A stretch of 14,640 bases of DNA from Strigomonas culicis. Taxonomy: Eukaryota; Euglenozoa; Kinetoplastea; Trypanosomatida; Trypanosomatidae. A program made the position numbers and the translations under genes. The stretch is from the NCBI GenBank assembly GCA_000482145.1, contig AUXH01000489.1, positions 1 through 14,640 on the forward strand. Direction: 5' to 3'. The notes beneath the pieces are model-generated. The model did no database searches and was not told the origin of the DNA. It saw only the letters and a list, made by a program, of their open reading frames with translations. Shown here piece after piece: positions 8,101 through 14,640 of the stretch (its first letter is position 1; every line of letters starts with the position of its first letter).

Positions 8101-11100
8101 CGGTCGCGGCGGCGGCCCGCGGCGTCACCGCGGCGCCGTCCCCATACAGCGCGGCCGCCCACTGGCGGCTCATGGCGTGCGTGGGGCCGCGCAGGTGCCA
8201 CTGCATCATCCGGCGCGCGCGGCGCTGCTCCGCCGCGGTGAGCGGCCGCGGGAGCGGCAGCAGGCGGCCCGCGCACCGCCGCGCCACCGCGGCCGCGTCC
8301 CGCGTGCGCATCGCGTAGTGGTAGTACGCCTGCGCGCCGCACGGGGTGGCGGCGGCGGGGCCCCGCGCCGGGGCGAGGTAGTAAGCCTTGTAGAAGAGCA
8401 GCAGCGCCTCGTAGAAGGGCGTCATGCTGAAGCGCACGTCCGTGCCCGCGGCCGTGCTCGTGCTGCTGCGGCCGCGCGGCGCGGACCGCTCGGTCGGCGA
8501 GAGCGTGCCGACGGCGAGCCGCAGCAGCGCGCGGACGAGGTTGTAGCGCGCCGGCGCCGCGCGCAGCACGACGGCGTGGAGCGAGCGGTGCGCGTACCGC
8601 GTCAGCCGCGTGACGCTCGCGATCCGCAGCCGCTCCAGGTCCACGAAGGCGCGCGGCGCGCCGTCCGCCGCCGCCTCGCAGGCGCCGAACTCCGTCAGCA
8701 GGTGAATGAACTTCTCCAGGACCCTCTTCTTCAGGCCGTACACGTCGTCCTGGCCGCTCTGGCCCGCCCCGGCCTGCACCTCCAGCTCGGCGGGGGAAGA
8801 GGGACCGAAGTAGGTCTCCAGGAGGTCTAAGACGTTGAGCATGCGCTCCCTCGCGGAGGGCATGGTAAGCACGGCATGGCGGCTGGACGCGCGGCTGGTG
8901 GAGGGGTGGCAGATGGCGTTGAAGACCGTCAGCGGCACATCGCACAGCGCCTCCACGAGGGCATCCAGGTGCACGTACCCACACCCGCCGTGCCCGTGGC
9001 TCGCGCACCTCTCCTTCGCGAAGTACACAAGGCGCTGCACGAGGTCGGACAGAACGGTGGGGTGGTGCGCCGCCGCCGTCCCCGGCGCGCGGGCCGGCGC
9101 GGCGAGGTCAAAGTAGAGGTTGAGGTCCTTCGTGAGCGCGAGCTCCAGCGCGGCGAGCGCCACCACGTCGCGCGCGCGGTCCGGGGACGCGCGCCCGCGG
9201 GCCTCCCCCGCCGGCTCCTCCGCCAGCTGCGAGTAGCGCGGGGGCGGCTCCATTGGGCTCAGGTACGTGTGCAGCGTCGTGCTTGTCGGGCTGCGGCGCG
9301 TGTCGCGCGTGGTCGACCGGCTCGCGGAGCTCCACTTGGGGTTCGTCCGCTCGTACGTGGCGCAGTAAAGCGACGACGACGTTGCGACCGACGGCGGCGA
9401 GGTCCGCGGGGAGGAGCGCGCGGAGGGGGGCGAGCAGCACGTCTGCTCCGCCTGCGCGGTCGCGCTCGCGAGCGGATGGATGACACCCGTGTGGGCCATG
9501 AGCGGCGGGCTGCGGCTTCGGCTGACGCGGTACTGGCCGTAGTCGAAGAAGGACCTGTTCGCACTGCCACGATCGGTGGGGTGCGGGAACGCAAACGTGC
9601 CGTTGTGCGGCAGCGGCGCGTCGCCACACAAGCGCACCTCCTCGGGCGTGCGGCGGCCGTCCGAGGGCACAGGCGCGTGGCCGTAGCTGCTGCTGTACAG
9701 GTGCGGCGGCGGCGCCGGCGCCATGGCCGACGCCGAAAGCGCGGTCGCGGCCGCGAGGACGGCGGACGTCGCGGCGTGGGACGAGGCCGACTCCCCGTTC
9801 AAGGACGCTGGGGACGGTGAGCGCGGGGGCGTTGGGCTCTGCGAGGACCGGATGAACTCCACGCTGCGCTGCAGCTGCGCCGCCTTCGTCGTCATGGGCG
9901 GCGGCGGCAGCACCGGGCCCGCGTGGTCGGCATACAGCTGGTCCGCGTAGGACAGCAGCACCTCGATGCAGAGGAACAGCTCAAAGGGCGACACCCACGT
10001 GCAGCGCACGAGCGTCTCCTCCAGCAGCACGTGGCCGCCGTGGGGAGCCGGCCGCGGCCGCGCCGCCGTCGCGCCGCTCGCGCCCCCCTCCACCGCTGCA
10101 CCCGCCGGTGCGTCCCCGCCGCGCCCGTCGTCCGTCGCCATCGCGAAGCAGTCCGGGCGACGCGCGAGCAGGAAGGACAGGAGCTGTGGGGGGAAGGCGT
10201 GCGTCTGGTACTGGAAGGACCGCAGCCACGAGGATGCGGTCACGCACAGCGGCCTCTGGCGGCCGCCCGGCCGCCCCTCTTCTCTGCAGCTCGACGCGTC
10301 CTGGTCAGAGCCGCGACCACCCGCATCCGCCGTATCGGCTGCTGCTTCGTCCGTTTCTTCTCCCGCTTCCTCCGCGACGGCGAGGAGGCCCGGCGGCACG
10401 CCCAGCGCGTGCTGCTGCAGCAGTGCGGCGGCCAGGGTCTCGACATAGCCGTGCAGCTCCTCCAAGAGCAGGTGCGTGGCGGCCGCCGTCCGGTCGGCGG
10501 CCGCGTCCGTCGCCTCCTCGGCCCCCTGCTGATGGCAGCGCAGGAGGTCGAGAAGATCTAGCGACGCCGCCCCGCCGGGGCTCGCGGCAGCCGCGGCGGG
10601 GGCCGGCGGGGAAAACAATAAAAACAGGAAGGCCTCTGTCAAGTGCTCCGTGTCCACGGCCTCCACGTCGCCCTCGCCGCAGGGGTCGAGGGGATGCGGG
10701 GGTGCCTGCAGAGGCGCCGTTGGATGCGGTCCATGGTCACCGACGCTCCGCAGATAGGCGCGCGAGCGCAGCACGTCGAACGCGCGCAACAGGAAGAACA
10801 CCTCCCGGTGGGACAGTAACAGCCTCCCATCGCGCGCCGGCGCCTGGTGGGCCTGCCGCAGCAGCGCCAGCACGGGCTGCAGGTCATCGCCTGGCGGTGC
10901 CGTGCGGTGCTGCTGCAGCCAGTGCATGTACTGGTAGATGTTCAGGTGACCCTCCCGCGGGTGTGGCGCCGCCGCTGTGGTGCGGCACGTGTGGCCCGAG
11001 CCCCCCGAGGCGGCGAGAGAATCCTTATACACCCACTCCGAAAAGAACGTCACAGGAGTCGTGAGGGCAAGCGGCTCGCTCTCCCCGGCGCTGCCTCCGC

Positions 11101-11377
11101 CCACACCGCCCCCCTCGTTGGACGAGCTGAACGCGGGCGGGGCGGCACCGGCTGTTCCGCCGGCGGCGTCGAACAAGCGACGGAGCTGTTTCTCAGCCAC
11201 GAGGCCATCGCCGCGGACATCGAGTGACAGGAAGACATCGCGGGCCTCCATTCTATACGCCCGCTCGTCCTGCGGCCCCGCCGCCGACGTGCTATGGGGG
11301 CTGGCGGCGGATGGCTCTCCCTCCTCAACAGCAGCCTCTTCGAGAAGCCATGCGTATAAGAGCGCTTTGGCAGCCAT
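5189..11377 (-). CDS. Unrecognised 2062-residue protein with degenerate EF-hand-like N-terminus
   Basis: I do not recognise a family for the whole protein. The start ATG (11377-11375) has an in-frame TAG at 11401-11399, only 24 bases upstream; the stop is TAA at 5191-5189. Residues 45-73 resemble one EF-hand: a helix, the loop D53-x-R55-x-D57-G58-x-V60, then another helix, but position 12 is Q64 instead of acidic. Similar half-motifs occur at 142-151 (EGHLNIYQYM) and 183-192 (DGRLLLSHRE). Residues about 510-735 are rich in S, P, T and R with many SP/TP pairs and are probably disordered. Ordered-looking blocks, with aromatic and leucine-rich helices, lie at about 740-1075, 1187-1240, 1340-1620, 1670-1720, 1745-1805 and 1838-1900. 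Low-complexity pieces include a Glu run (1178-1183), polyalanine (1733-1739) and a proline run (1721-1725). There is no clear signal peptide or transmembrane helix. Codon use matches the neighbouring genes, and the frame is intact for 6.2 kb. It is a real gene; calcium binding is doubtful because the loop is degenerate. Confidence 0.9.
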   Translation of the reverse strand: MAAKALLYAWLLEEAAVEEGEPSAASPHSTSAAGPQDERAYRMEARDVFLSLDVRGDGLVAEKQLRRLFDAAGGTAGAAPPAFSSSNEGGGVGGGSAGESEPLALTTPVTFFSEWVYKDSLAASGGSGHTCRTTAAAPHPREGHLNIYQYMHWLQQHRTAPPGDDLQPVLALLRQAHQAPARDGRLLLSHREVFFLLRAFDVLRSRAYLRSVGDHGPHPTAPLQAPPHPLDPCGEGDVEAVDTEHLTEAFLFLLFSPPAPAAAAASPGGAASLDLLDLLRCHQQGAEEATDAAADRTAAATHLLLEELHGYVETLAAALLQQHALGVPPGLLAVAEEAGEETDEAAADTADAGGRGSDQDASSCREEGRPGGRQRPLCVTASSWLRSFQYQTHAFPPQLLSFLLARRPDCFAMATDDGRGGDAPAGAAVEGGASGATAARPRPAPHGGHVLLEETLVRCTWVSPFELFLCIEVLLSYADQLYADHAGPVLPPPPMTTKAAQLQRSVEFIRSSQSPTPPRSPSPASLNGESASSHAATSAVLAAATALSASAMAPAPPPHLYSSSYGHAPVPSDGRRTPEEVRLCGDAPLPHNGTFAFPHPTDRGSANRSFFDYGQYRVSRSRSPPLMAHTGVIHPLASATAQAEQTCCSPPSARSSPRTSPPSVATSSSLYCATYERTNPKWSSASRSTTRDTRRSPTSTTLHTYLSPMEPPPRYSQLAEEPAGEARGRASPDRARDVVALAALELALTKDLNLYFDLAAPARAPGTAAAHHPTVLSDLVQRLVYFAKERCASHGHGGCGYVHLDALVEALCDVPLTVFNAICHPSTSRASSRHAVLTMPSARERMLNVLDLLETYFGPSSPAELEVQAGAGQSGQDDVYGLKKRVLEKFIHLLTEFGACEAAADGAPRAFVDLERLRIASVTRLTRYAHRSLHAVVLRAAPARYNLVRALLRLAVGTLSPTERSAPRGRSSTSTAAGTDVRFSMTPFYEALLLFYKAYYLAPARGPAAATPCGAQAYYHYAMRTRDAAAVARRCAGRLLPLPRPLTAAEQRRARRMMQWHLRGPTHAMSRQWAAALYGDGAAVTPRAAAATAAAERLLSIDPPSALLPAATVTGAAAPAMTDDQQERFLLSLLLLTAPPPHTHAALPPAPASCTDLLFQLLTSEAGVGAPPRERQGEEEEEEDAPLSFDMQHDVIFGLVHNTCVLLQHAVQRAFQPDSALACPLRGQLVSAVAEYLHQLREEKAPNAGEASDNGEAEAEPRRAPTLAADPHHMGDWRYNKENHRALLAVSAPPSVKHTPTSPREPRGVGRATLGRSASDGDAWRGLAAATAPAPATPHRVQARQALFSQLLAAVQQTIAGVIEREGSSDGFYRALFAAAEAGDGGDRDAVWHRRAVRAMLALYGAYGPVRCQRLTAALLLLPTYPVAVRPPDKDDQRMEDAVAAGASPYAWYAAHVRVVWRASEATACLQEGLPPTSHGSTAPAAYAHCLMQDVLGACVPLPDKDVADPSEAAPSYLDATVFLQTMVASFPPLTVQDLPTLSLPCFAVKDVDSLRFALERLCDIQSEDRRSSSTNATAACGSLVRHAPKKISQRSVDAILQSPHLSFFFAQCGVQTVKLNAPRTSWTALPPFAAAPAAARGGSGDSDEAHPSDGECEELRSARDRAGGGVVVYYNHLAQVLPAVQLFPHGMALSLPLLQTHLPDPVMGRSGCYEGAWTTPPPPPALSVWSPAAAAAAANPSADALRPYVGAALHRRLLSWVAPFDVVCLASRFFHRCRAVARPAAVTMDLLLRLLETRQRAQWGEYEAARRGGSPTTAALSFLPTADGAAAAADADEVRSYYWTLFYADWVTYVYAHRTPPSPTAAADVAADARAVAVSLEDVLVLFVTMFRHFYATYVVGDAAAAAVHAQRIATVRERGEKGATPPAAAAADATAEACLGMAADADLSDCSIVANAGSDSFRSDAPSAESYEASAYATPPGLAERALHETVVPTLTRRACGAATGSSTPPAIPTSVREARVTPLRERQVLLRESRASLIYFYSHFLVDVSACPCADHGTA
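7827..7847 (+). repeat. (TCC)7 microsatellite inside the 2062-residue gene
   Basis: Seven tandem TCC units read on the plus strand; on the coding strand they are GGA/GAG-phase triplets that encode most of the acidic run at residues about 1178-1184. The tract lies at the edge of a probably unstructured loop, so length changes by whole triplets would keep the frame. Confidence 0.85.
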
Positions 11378-11474
11378 CTTTAAGATGCGAATTACGATCT
11401 ATGAAGCTATCGGTTTGTATAATCTAGAAATTTTGTTTTTCCTTTTTTGTTGTGGTGGTGGTTTCTAGTGTGTT

Positions 11475-11504
11475 TTGTTGTTGTTGTTGTTGCAGTTGTT
11501 GTTG
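11475..11504 (-). repeat. Interrupted CAA triplet repeat in the 5' leader of the 2062-residue gene
   Basis: The plus strand reads (TTG)6, one CAG interruption, then (TTG)3. On the coding strand this is (CAA)3-CTG-(CAA)6. It sits between the likely splice acceptor at 11576-11575 and the start codon at 11377, so it would be part of the 5' UTR. CAA repeats form little secondary structure. Confidence 0.8.
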
Positions 11505-11574
11505 GTGTTCTTGCCTTTATTAGTATCCCTACTATGTTAGTTTAGGTTGTTTTCCCTCTTTTCTTTCGTTCCTA

Positions 11575-11601
11575 CTGAAAGAAAGAAAAGGAGGAAAAAA
11601 A
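11575..11601 (-). promoter_or_regulatory. Putative spliced-leader acceptor of the 2062-residue gene
   Basis: On the minus strand a 25-base uninterrupted pyrimidine tract (11601-11577) ends directly in CAG, with AG at 11576-11575. Use of this site gives a 5' UTR of 197 bases containing the CAA repeats. It is the nearest strong tract-plus-AG upstream of the start codon. A second and longer tract further upstream (11999-11955) competes with it as a candidate. Confidence 0.55.
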
Positions 11602-11952
11602 TGTGTTGTATTGTACTAGAATCAAACAGGAACGGTGAAGGAAAAAGAAAACAACTGTACTATATTTAGAAATGGTATAGAGCACAACAATTACTAGGAT
11701 ATTACTCACACGTATAATAATTCAACTTAAAGTAATTAAAGAAAAAAAAAGGGAGAAAAATAAAAACCGTAAATGGAAAAGTGTATGTAGTCTAAAAACG
11801 CAAAAAAAAAGTATATGTGAGTGCTTATAAAATGAGTATCGACGGGTATCTTCTAGATGTAACCACTGAAAAGAAGCAGTTGTTTTCTTTTTTTGTAGTC
11901 TCAATACAAAAAAAAAGAACTGCGTTATATTATGTTATATGTATACTCCGTT

Positions 11953-11999
11953 CTAAAAAAAAAAAAGAAGAAAAAGAGGAGAGAAGGAAAAAGAGGGAG
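11953..11999 (-). promoter_or_regulatory. Second, longer acceptor-like pyrimidine tract plus AG (unassigned)
   Basis: On the minus strand 45 uninterrupted pyrimidines (11999-11955) are followed at once by AG at 11954-11953. This is the longest tract in the window, yet the next large coding start is 575 bases downstream and has its own closer acceptor-like site. It may be an alternative acceptor giving a long 5' UTR, a signal coupled to polyadenylation of the complex I transcript, or the acceptor of a small transcript I cannot identify. Confidence 0.4.
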
Positions 12000-12577
12000 T
12001 AAAGAAATGAAAAAAACAACTGTTTCGGAAAAGGAAAAGATGTGTGTGTGCCATTATTTTCTTCTTCTTTTTTGTTGGTTTGTTTGAAGGGTGGTTATAA
12101 GGCATCTAAACGATGCACTCAGGTTGTTGTTGTTTTTTCGTTGTTTAATGAATATATAGAGTAAGAGTTGACTGTAACAGTTTAAGGATAAAACAGAAGA
12201 AGGAAAGAGAGATACTAAAGCGCAATATTTCTTAATTGTGTTTTTTTTTTAGTTTGTTGGTTTGTTTTTTGGACTTTTAGTCCTTTCATTTGGATATACA
12301 CTACATTTTCTAACAATAACAAAAATGAAAAGGGAAAGAAAAAAGTGTAAAGCACTTGATTCTTGTTTGTGCATTTCTTACTCCCTTTTCTTCTCCATTT
12401 TGTTATCATGCTACATACACTAAAGACTAAACTAAGAACAACAGGAAAACCCAACCACACAGCATCTCTAAGGTATGCATCCAATCATGACACCGCAGCC
12501 GGACAGAGACCAAAAGCCACGAAAAAAAAAAAAGGAGAAAAAGAAAAGGCCGTCTCTCGGCGACTGACCTCCCCATG

Positions 12578-13699
12578 TTACATACGCTGACCATGATCGA
12601 AGTAGGGCTGACCCTGCGCGAACATGGCGGAGGTAATGAAGTACTTCTCCTCCATCCGATAGAGGTCCTCCTGCGGGATGCCGAAGTCCTCCCAGTCCAG
12701 CAGCTCCGGGTCGCGCTCTGGCATCGCGACGTTGTCGATGAACTGGCGGTCCACCCAGTCCTTCGTCCACGCGGGCGCCTTTGTGCCGAGCAGCGCGCCC
12801 TGGTGCACCGGGTAGCGCTCGTTGATGTGGCAGGCGATGTCAAACACCCAGCGCGGCAGGTGCATGACGAGGTGGCGCTGGTTGTTGCACTCACTCGCCC
12901 AGCGCAGGAGGTCGTTCGTCGTGAAGCGGACCGGGCCGCCCAGCTCCGCGATGCGGCCCTCCGTGTGGTCCAGCAGCAGCGAGCGCGACGCGGCCTCGGC
13001 CACGTCCGCAGCAAAGACGGGCTGGTGGATGCGCTGGCCGCGATTCGGCACCGGCACCACCTTCCAGTAGCGCTGCGCCTTGAGGTACTTGGAGTAGGTA
13101 AAATCGTTCTCCTCGAAGATGTCCGTCGAGCGGATGATCGTCGCGGTTGGAAACTCCTCCAACACGGCGAGCTCCGCCTCACGCTTCTGGCGCAGCAGCT
13201 TGGAGGGGCTGTTCAGGTCCGCACCGACCATCGACATGTGCGTCAGCTTGAGAATGCCCATCTCGCGACACCACCGCGCGAGAAGGCGCGGCCACTCGAC
13301 GTTGATCGCCTCCATGGAGAACCACGACTGGCTGTTCTCGTACATGGTCGGCTCTTGCCACGCGCCGATGCAGTTCACGACGTTGTCCACCTTCTCTAGA
13401 ATTGACTTCACGACGAACTCCTTGTCAAGCTCAAAGTCCGTCTCGAAGTTCTGGCCGAGGGTGCCGTCGCCAAGGCAGCGAAACTGCCGGATGCCACTCG
13501 CCATACCGCTGCGGAAGCGGAAGGGCAGGATGTTCGTGTAGCCGTGCTCGCAGTTCATCGCGTGTACGTGACTGCCGAGGATGCCGGTGGAGCCGAAGGT
13601 GGCCACGGTGACGCCCATCGTGTGCGACTCGTAGCCGCCGTGGCGCCACGTGTTCGACAGCTGTCCGCTCATAGTGCGCGTGTAGATGCGACGCGACAT
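12578..13699 (-). CDS. NDUFA9: Mitochondrial complex I 39-kDa subunit homologue (NDUFA9/NUEM type)
   Basis: This 373-residue protein is an atypical short-chain dehydrogenase/reductase-fold accessory subunit of NADH:ubiquinone oxidoreductase, expected in the inner mitochondrial membrane on the matrix side. The Rossmann motif GxTGxxG is present as G36-S-T38-G39-I-L-G42 after the strand VTVATF. Further family landmarks are NVVNCIGAW (about 106-114), the segment LRQKREAELAVLEEFPTATI (169-188), the following RSTDIFEEND (190-199), HQPVFAADVAEA (225-236) and a C-terminal WEDFGI (336-341). The tyrosine of the YxxxK pair appears replaced by L168 while K172 is kept, fitting a structural, nucleotide-binding role and not catalysis. 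The first 20 or so residues are arginine-rich with no acidic residue, suitable as a mitochondrial presequence. An in-frame TAG at 13723-13721 supports the start, although M10 is an alternative. The stop is TAA at 12580-12578. Length is close to that of other NDUFA9 proteins. Confidence 0.88.
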   Translation of the reverse strand: MSRRIYTRTMSGQLSNTWRHGGYESHTMGVTVATFGSTGILGSHVHAMNCEHGYTNILPFRFRSGMASGIRQFRCLGDGTLGQNFETDFELDKEFVVKSILEKVDNVVNCIGAWQEPTMYENSQSWFSMEAINVEWPRLLARWCREMGILKLTHMSMVGADLNSPSKLLRQKREAELAVLEEFPTATIIRSTDIFEENDFTYSKYLKAQRYWKVVPVPNRGQRIHQPVFAADVAEAASRSLLLDHTEGRIAELGGPVRFTTNDLLRWASECNNQRHLVMHLPRWVFDIACHINERYPVHQGALLGTKAPAWTKDWVDRQFIDNVAMPERDPELLDWEDFGIPQEDLYRMEEKYFITSAMFAQGQPYFDHGQRM

Positions 13700-14206
13700 G
13701 GTGAACTGCTGAGAGAGAGACTACTTGTTTCCTAGAAGAAATACTATTCTTTTTGTTGTTGTTGTTTTTGTCCGTGTATCTCAAACGTTACTAAAAAAAA
13801 AAAGGAGAGGAAAGAAAGAAAGAAAGAAAAAGAGTATCTTCTTCTTCTCTTCGCTTGTCTATGCTCTCTCCGAAACTTTCTGCTCTCTTTTCCTTTCCTC
13901 GTATGAAGGAAAAAAAAAGATACTCGAAAAAAAAAAGTGGCACTACACTAATATGGAAGAAGAAAGAACAAGGAGAGAAGAATAGCATACTCTAACGTTA
14001 TAGTATGAGTAAACACCTTTTAACCGAAGGGGAAACCCAAGAGATATATATGTACTCTAACGGTCATCCCTACTCCACACTTTTTGGTGGGTATGTACGT
14101 ACTTTTTTTTTAAAGAATATAAATAAAAAATAAAATAATTAAAAAAACTCCAAAACTCTCGTAGTGTTTTTTTTGCTGGTGTTCATGCGCTTCCTCCAAG
14201 AGTAGA
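13700..14206. other. Intergenic region between the eS6 and NDUFA9-like genes
   Basis: A 507-base AT-rich gap holding the 3' UTR of eS6 and the 5' leader of the complex I gene. It contains an acceptor-like tract (13834-13791), a short (TTG)4 repeat at 13753-13764 within the leader, many A or T homopolymers, and a ten-base direct repeat TACTCTAACG at 13988-13997 and 14053-14062. Open frames here (13725-13985 plus, 13791-13988 minus) are simple-sequence artefacts rich in K, E, F and S. No RNA gene is seen. Confidence 0.8.
13791..13834 (-). promoter_or_regulatory. Putative spliced-leader acceptor of the NDUFA9-like gene
   Basis: On the minus strand 42 uninterrupted pyrimidines (13834-13793), made of TTTC repeats followed by a T run, end directly in AG at 13792-13791. 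This is the only strong tract-plus-AG between the eS6 stop and the complex I start. Its use would give a 5' UTR of 91 bases that includes a short CAA repeat. Confidence 0.7.
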
Positions 14207-14640
14207 TTACTTCTTGTTGGCGGCGGCCATCTCGGCGTTCTGCTGAACCACCTTCGCGTTGTGCTTCTTGGCGTGGTAGCGCTGGCGGCGAGAGCGGCGC
14301 TCGGCGGCGATCTGCTTGAGGTACGCGCGGCGCTCCTCGGCGGCCTTCTGCACCTTCTTGATGGTCACCTTCGCCTTGGCGGCGCGGCGGGCCTTGATCG
14401 CGGGCGTGATGAGGCGCTGCACCTTGGGGCCCTTCAGGCGGTCTTTCTTGCCAGCCTTGGTCACGCGGCGGCGCACCACGTACTTGCGCACATCATCCTC
14501 GCGGGAGAGGTTGAAGAGCTTGCGGATCTTGCTCGCGCGCTTGGGGCCGAGGCGGCGGGGGACGGTGGTGTCCGTCACGCCCTCGATCGGCTTCGCGCCC
14601 ACCTTGGAGATGGTCACGTTGATCAGCGCAATGTCGTTCG
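14207..14640 (-). CDS. RPS6: 40S ribosomal protein eS6 (RPS6), C-terminal part; 5' end outside window
   Basis: The 143 visible codons run from the window edge to TAA at 14209-14207. The segment beginning [14 protein letters not shown] is followed by [35 protein letters not shown] and [11 protein letters not shown], which match the most conserved block of eukaryotic eS6. The protein is a component of the small ribosomal subunit in the cytosol. The N-terminal part of about 100 residues is missing because the gene crosses the window edge; the GTG at 14617-14615 is an internal valine codon and not the start. The C-terminal helix is strongly basic and ends [11 protein letters not shown]. It lacks the cluster of serines found at the end of animal eS6. 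Codons are heavily biased to G/C endings, as expected for a highly expressed gene in a GC-biased genome. Identity is very secure. Confidence 0.97.
   Translation of the reverse strand, partial: NDIALINVTISKVGAKPIEGVTDTTVPRRLGPKRASKIRKLFNLSREDDVRKYVVRRRVTKAGKKDRLKGPKVQRLITPAIKARRAAKAKVTIKKVQKAAEERRAYLKQIAAERRSRRQRYHAKKHNAKVVQQNAEMAAANKK

Larger units (their letters stand above)
11378..12577. other. 1.2-kb AT-rich intergenic region between NDUFA9-like gene and the 2062-residue gene
   Basis: This is the longest gap in the window. On the minus strand it should hold the 3' UTR and poly(A) site of the complex I gene and the 5' UTR of the 2062-residue gene. It contains many purine/pyrimidine runs: minus-strand pyrimidine tracts at 12549-12521 (just after the complex I stop codon), 11999-11955 and 11601-11577, plus CAA repeats near 11504-11475. 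Short open frames (for example 11722-11904 and 12215-12484, both minus) have AT-rich codons rich in K, F and L and show no recognisable motif, so they are not called as genes. I looked for tRNA-like, snoRNA-like and other structured elements by eye and saw none. Confidence 0.75.

Noticed and set aside
6050..8830. A 926-codon open frame on the plus strand.
   Set aside because: It is antisense to the 2062-residue gene, has an arginine-rich composition without motifs, and is explained by the same codon bias.
11722..11904. A 60-codon minus-strand open frame downstream of the unassigned acceptor-like site.
   Set aside because: It is AT-rich, full of F, L, K and S, and has no recognisable motif. 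Its codon use is unlike all other genes here, so I treat it as chance.
12427..13182. A 251-codon minus-strand open frame overlapping the complex I gene.
   Set aside because: It is an out-of-frame shadow rich in R and S; the overlapping frame has the full NDUFA9 landmarks.
13988..14062. Ten-base direct repeat TACTCTAACG in the eS6 3' spacer, considered as a regulatory or target-site duplication.
   Set aside because: Two copies of ten bases in AT-rich sequence can occur by chance, and no element with ends or coding capacity lies between them.
14074..14091. Small hairpin (CCAC ... GTGG) in the eS6 3' spacer, considered as an RNA element.
   Set aside because: The stem is only four base pairs, too weak to support a call.

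Overview
The window looks like nuclear DNA of a kinetoplastid protist, most likely a trypanosomatid. All four protein genes lie on the minus strand, head to tail, with no introns, as in a polycistronic unit. The coding sequence is strongly GC-rich with mostly G/C third positions. The gaps between genes are AT-rich and full of homopolymer and purine/pyrimidine runs. Each of the three gene starts inside the window is preceded on the coding strand by a pyrimidine tract ending in AG, the expected shape of a spliced-leader trans-splicing acceptor. I cannot name the genus.

Layout in transcription order (right to left): (1) 14640-14207, the 3' part of the gene for cytosolic ribosomal protein eS6, cut by the window edge; (2) a gap of about 0.5 kb; (3) 13699-12578, a 373-residue homologue of the mitochondrial complex I 39-kDa subunit (NDUFA9/NUEM type, an atypical SDR fold); (4) an AT-rich gap of 1.2 kb with two separate acceptor-like sites; (5) 11377-5189, a 2062-residue protein I do not recognise, with a degenerate EF-hand-like N-terminus and long low-complexity stretches; (6) a gap of 445 bases; (7) 4743-1, the first 1581 codons of a giant ankyrin-repeat protein that runs off the window. 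Its N-terminus has a segment resembling a doublecortin-type ubiquitin-like domain. This gene is open across the whole window edge; I read its frame directly from the sequence and found no stop.

The four genes do not form a functional pathway. eS6 (translation) and the complex I subunit (respiration) are housekeeping genes; the other two are probably large lineage-specific scaffold proteins. Co-orientation here reflects kinetoplastid genome organisation, with regulation expected mainly after transcription through UTRs. I see no mobile element, CRISPR array, tRNA, rRNA or snoRNA. The best leads are the possible doublecortin/ankyrin combination, the unrecognised 2062-residue protein, and an unassigned strong splice-acceptor-like site at 11953-11999.
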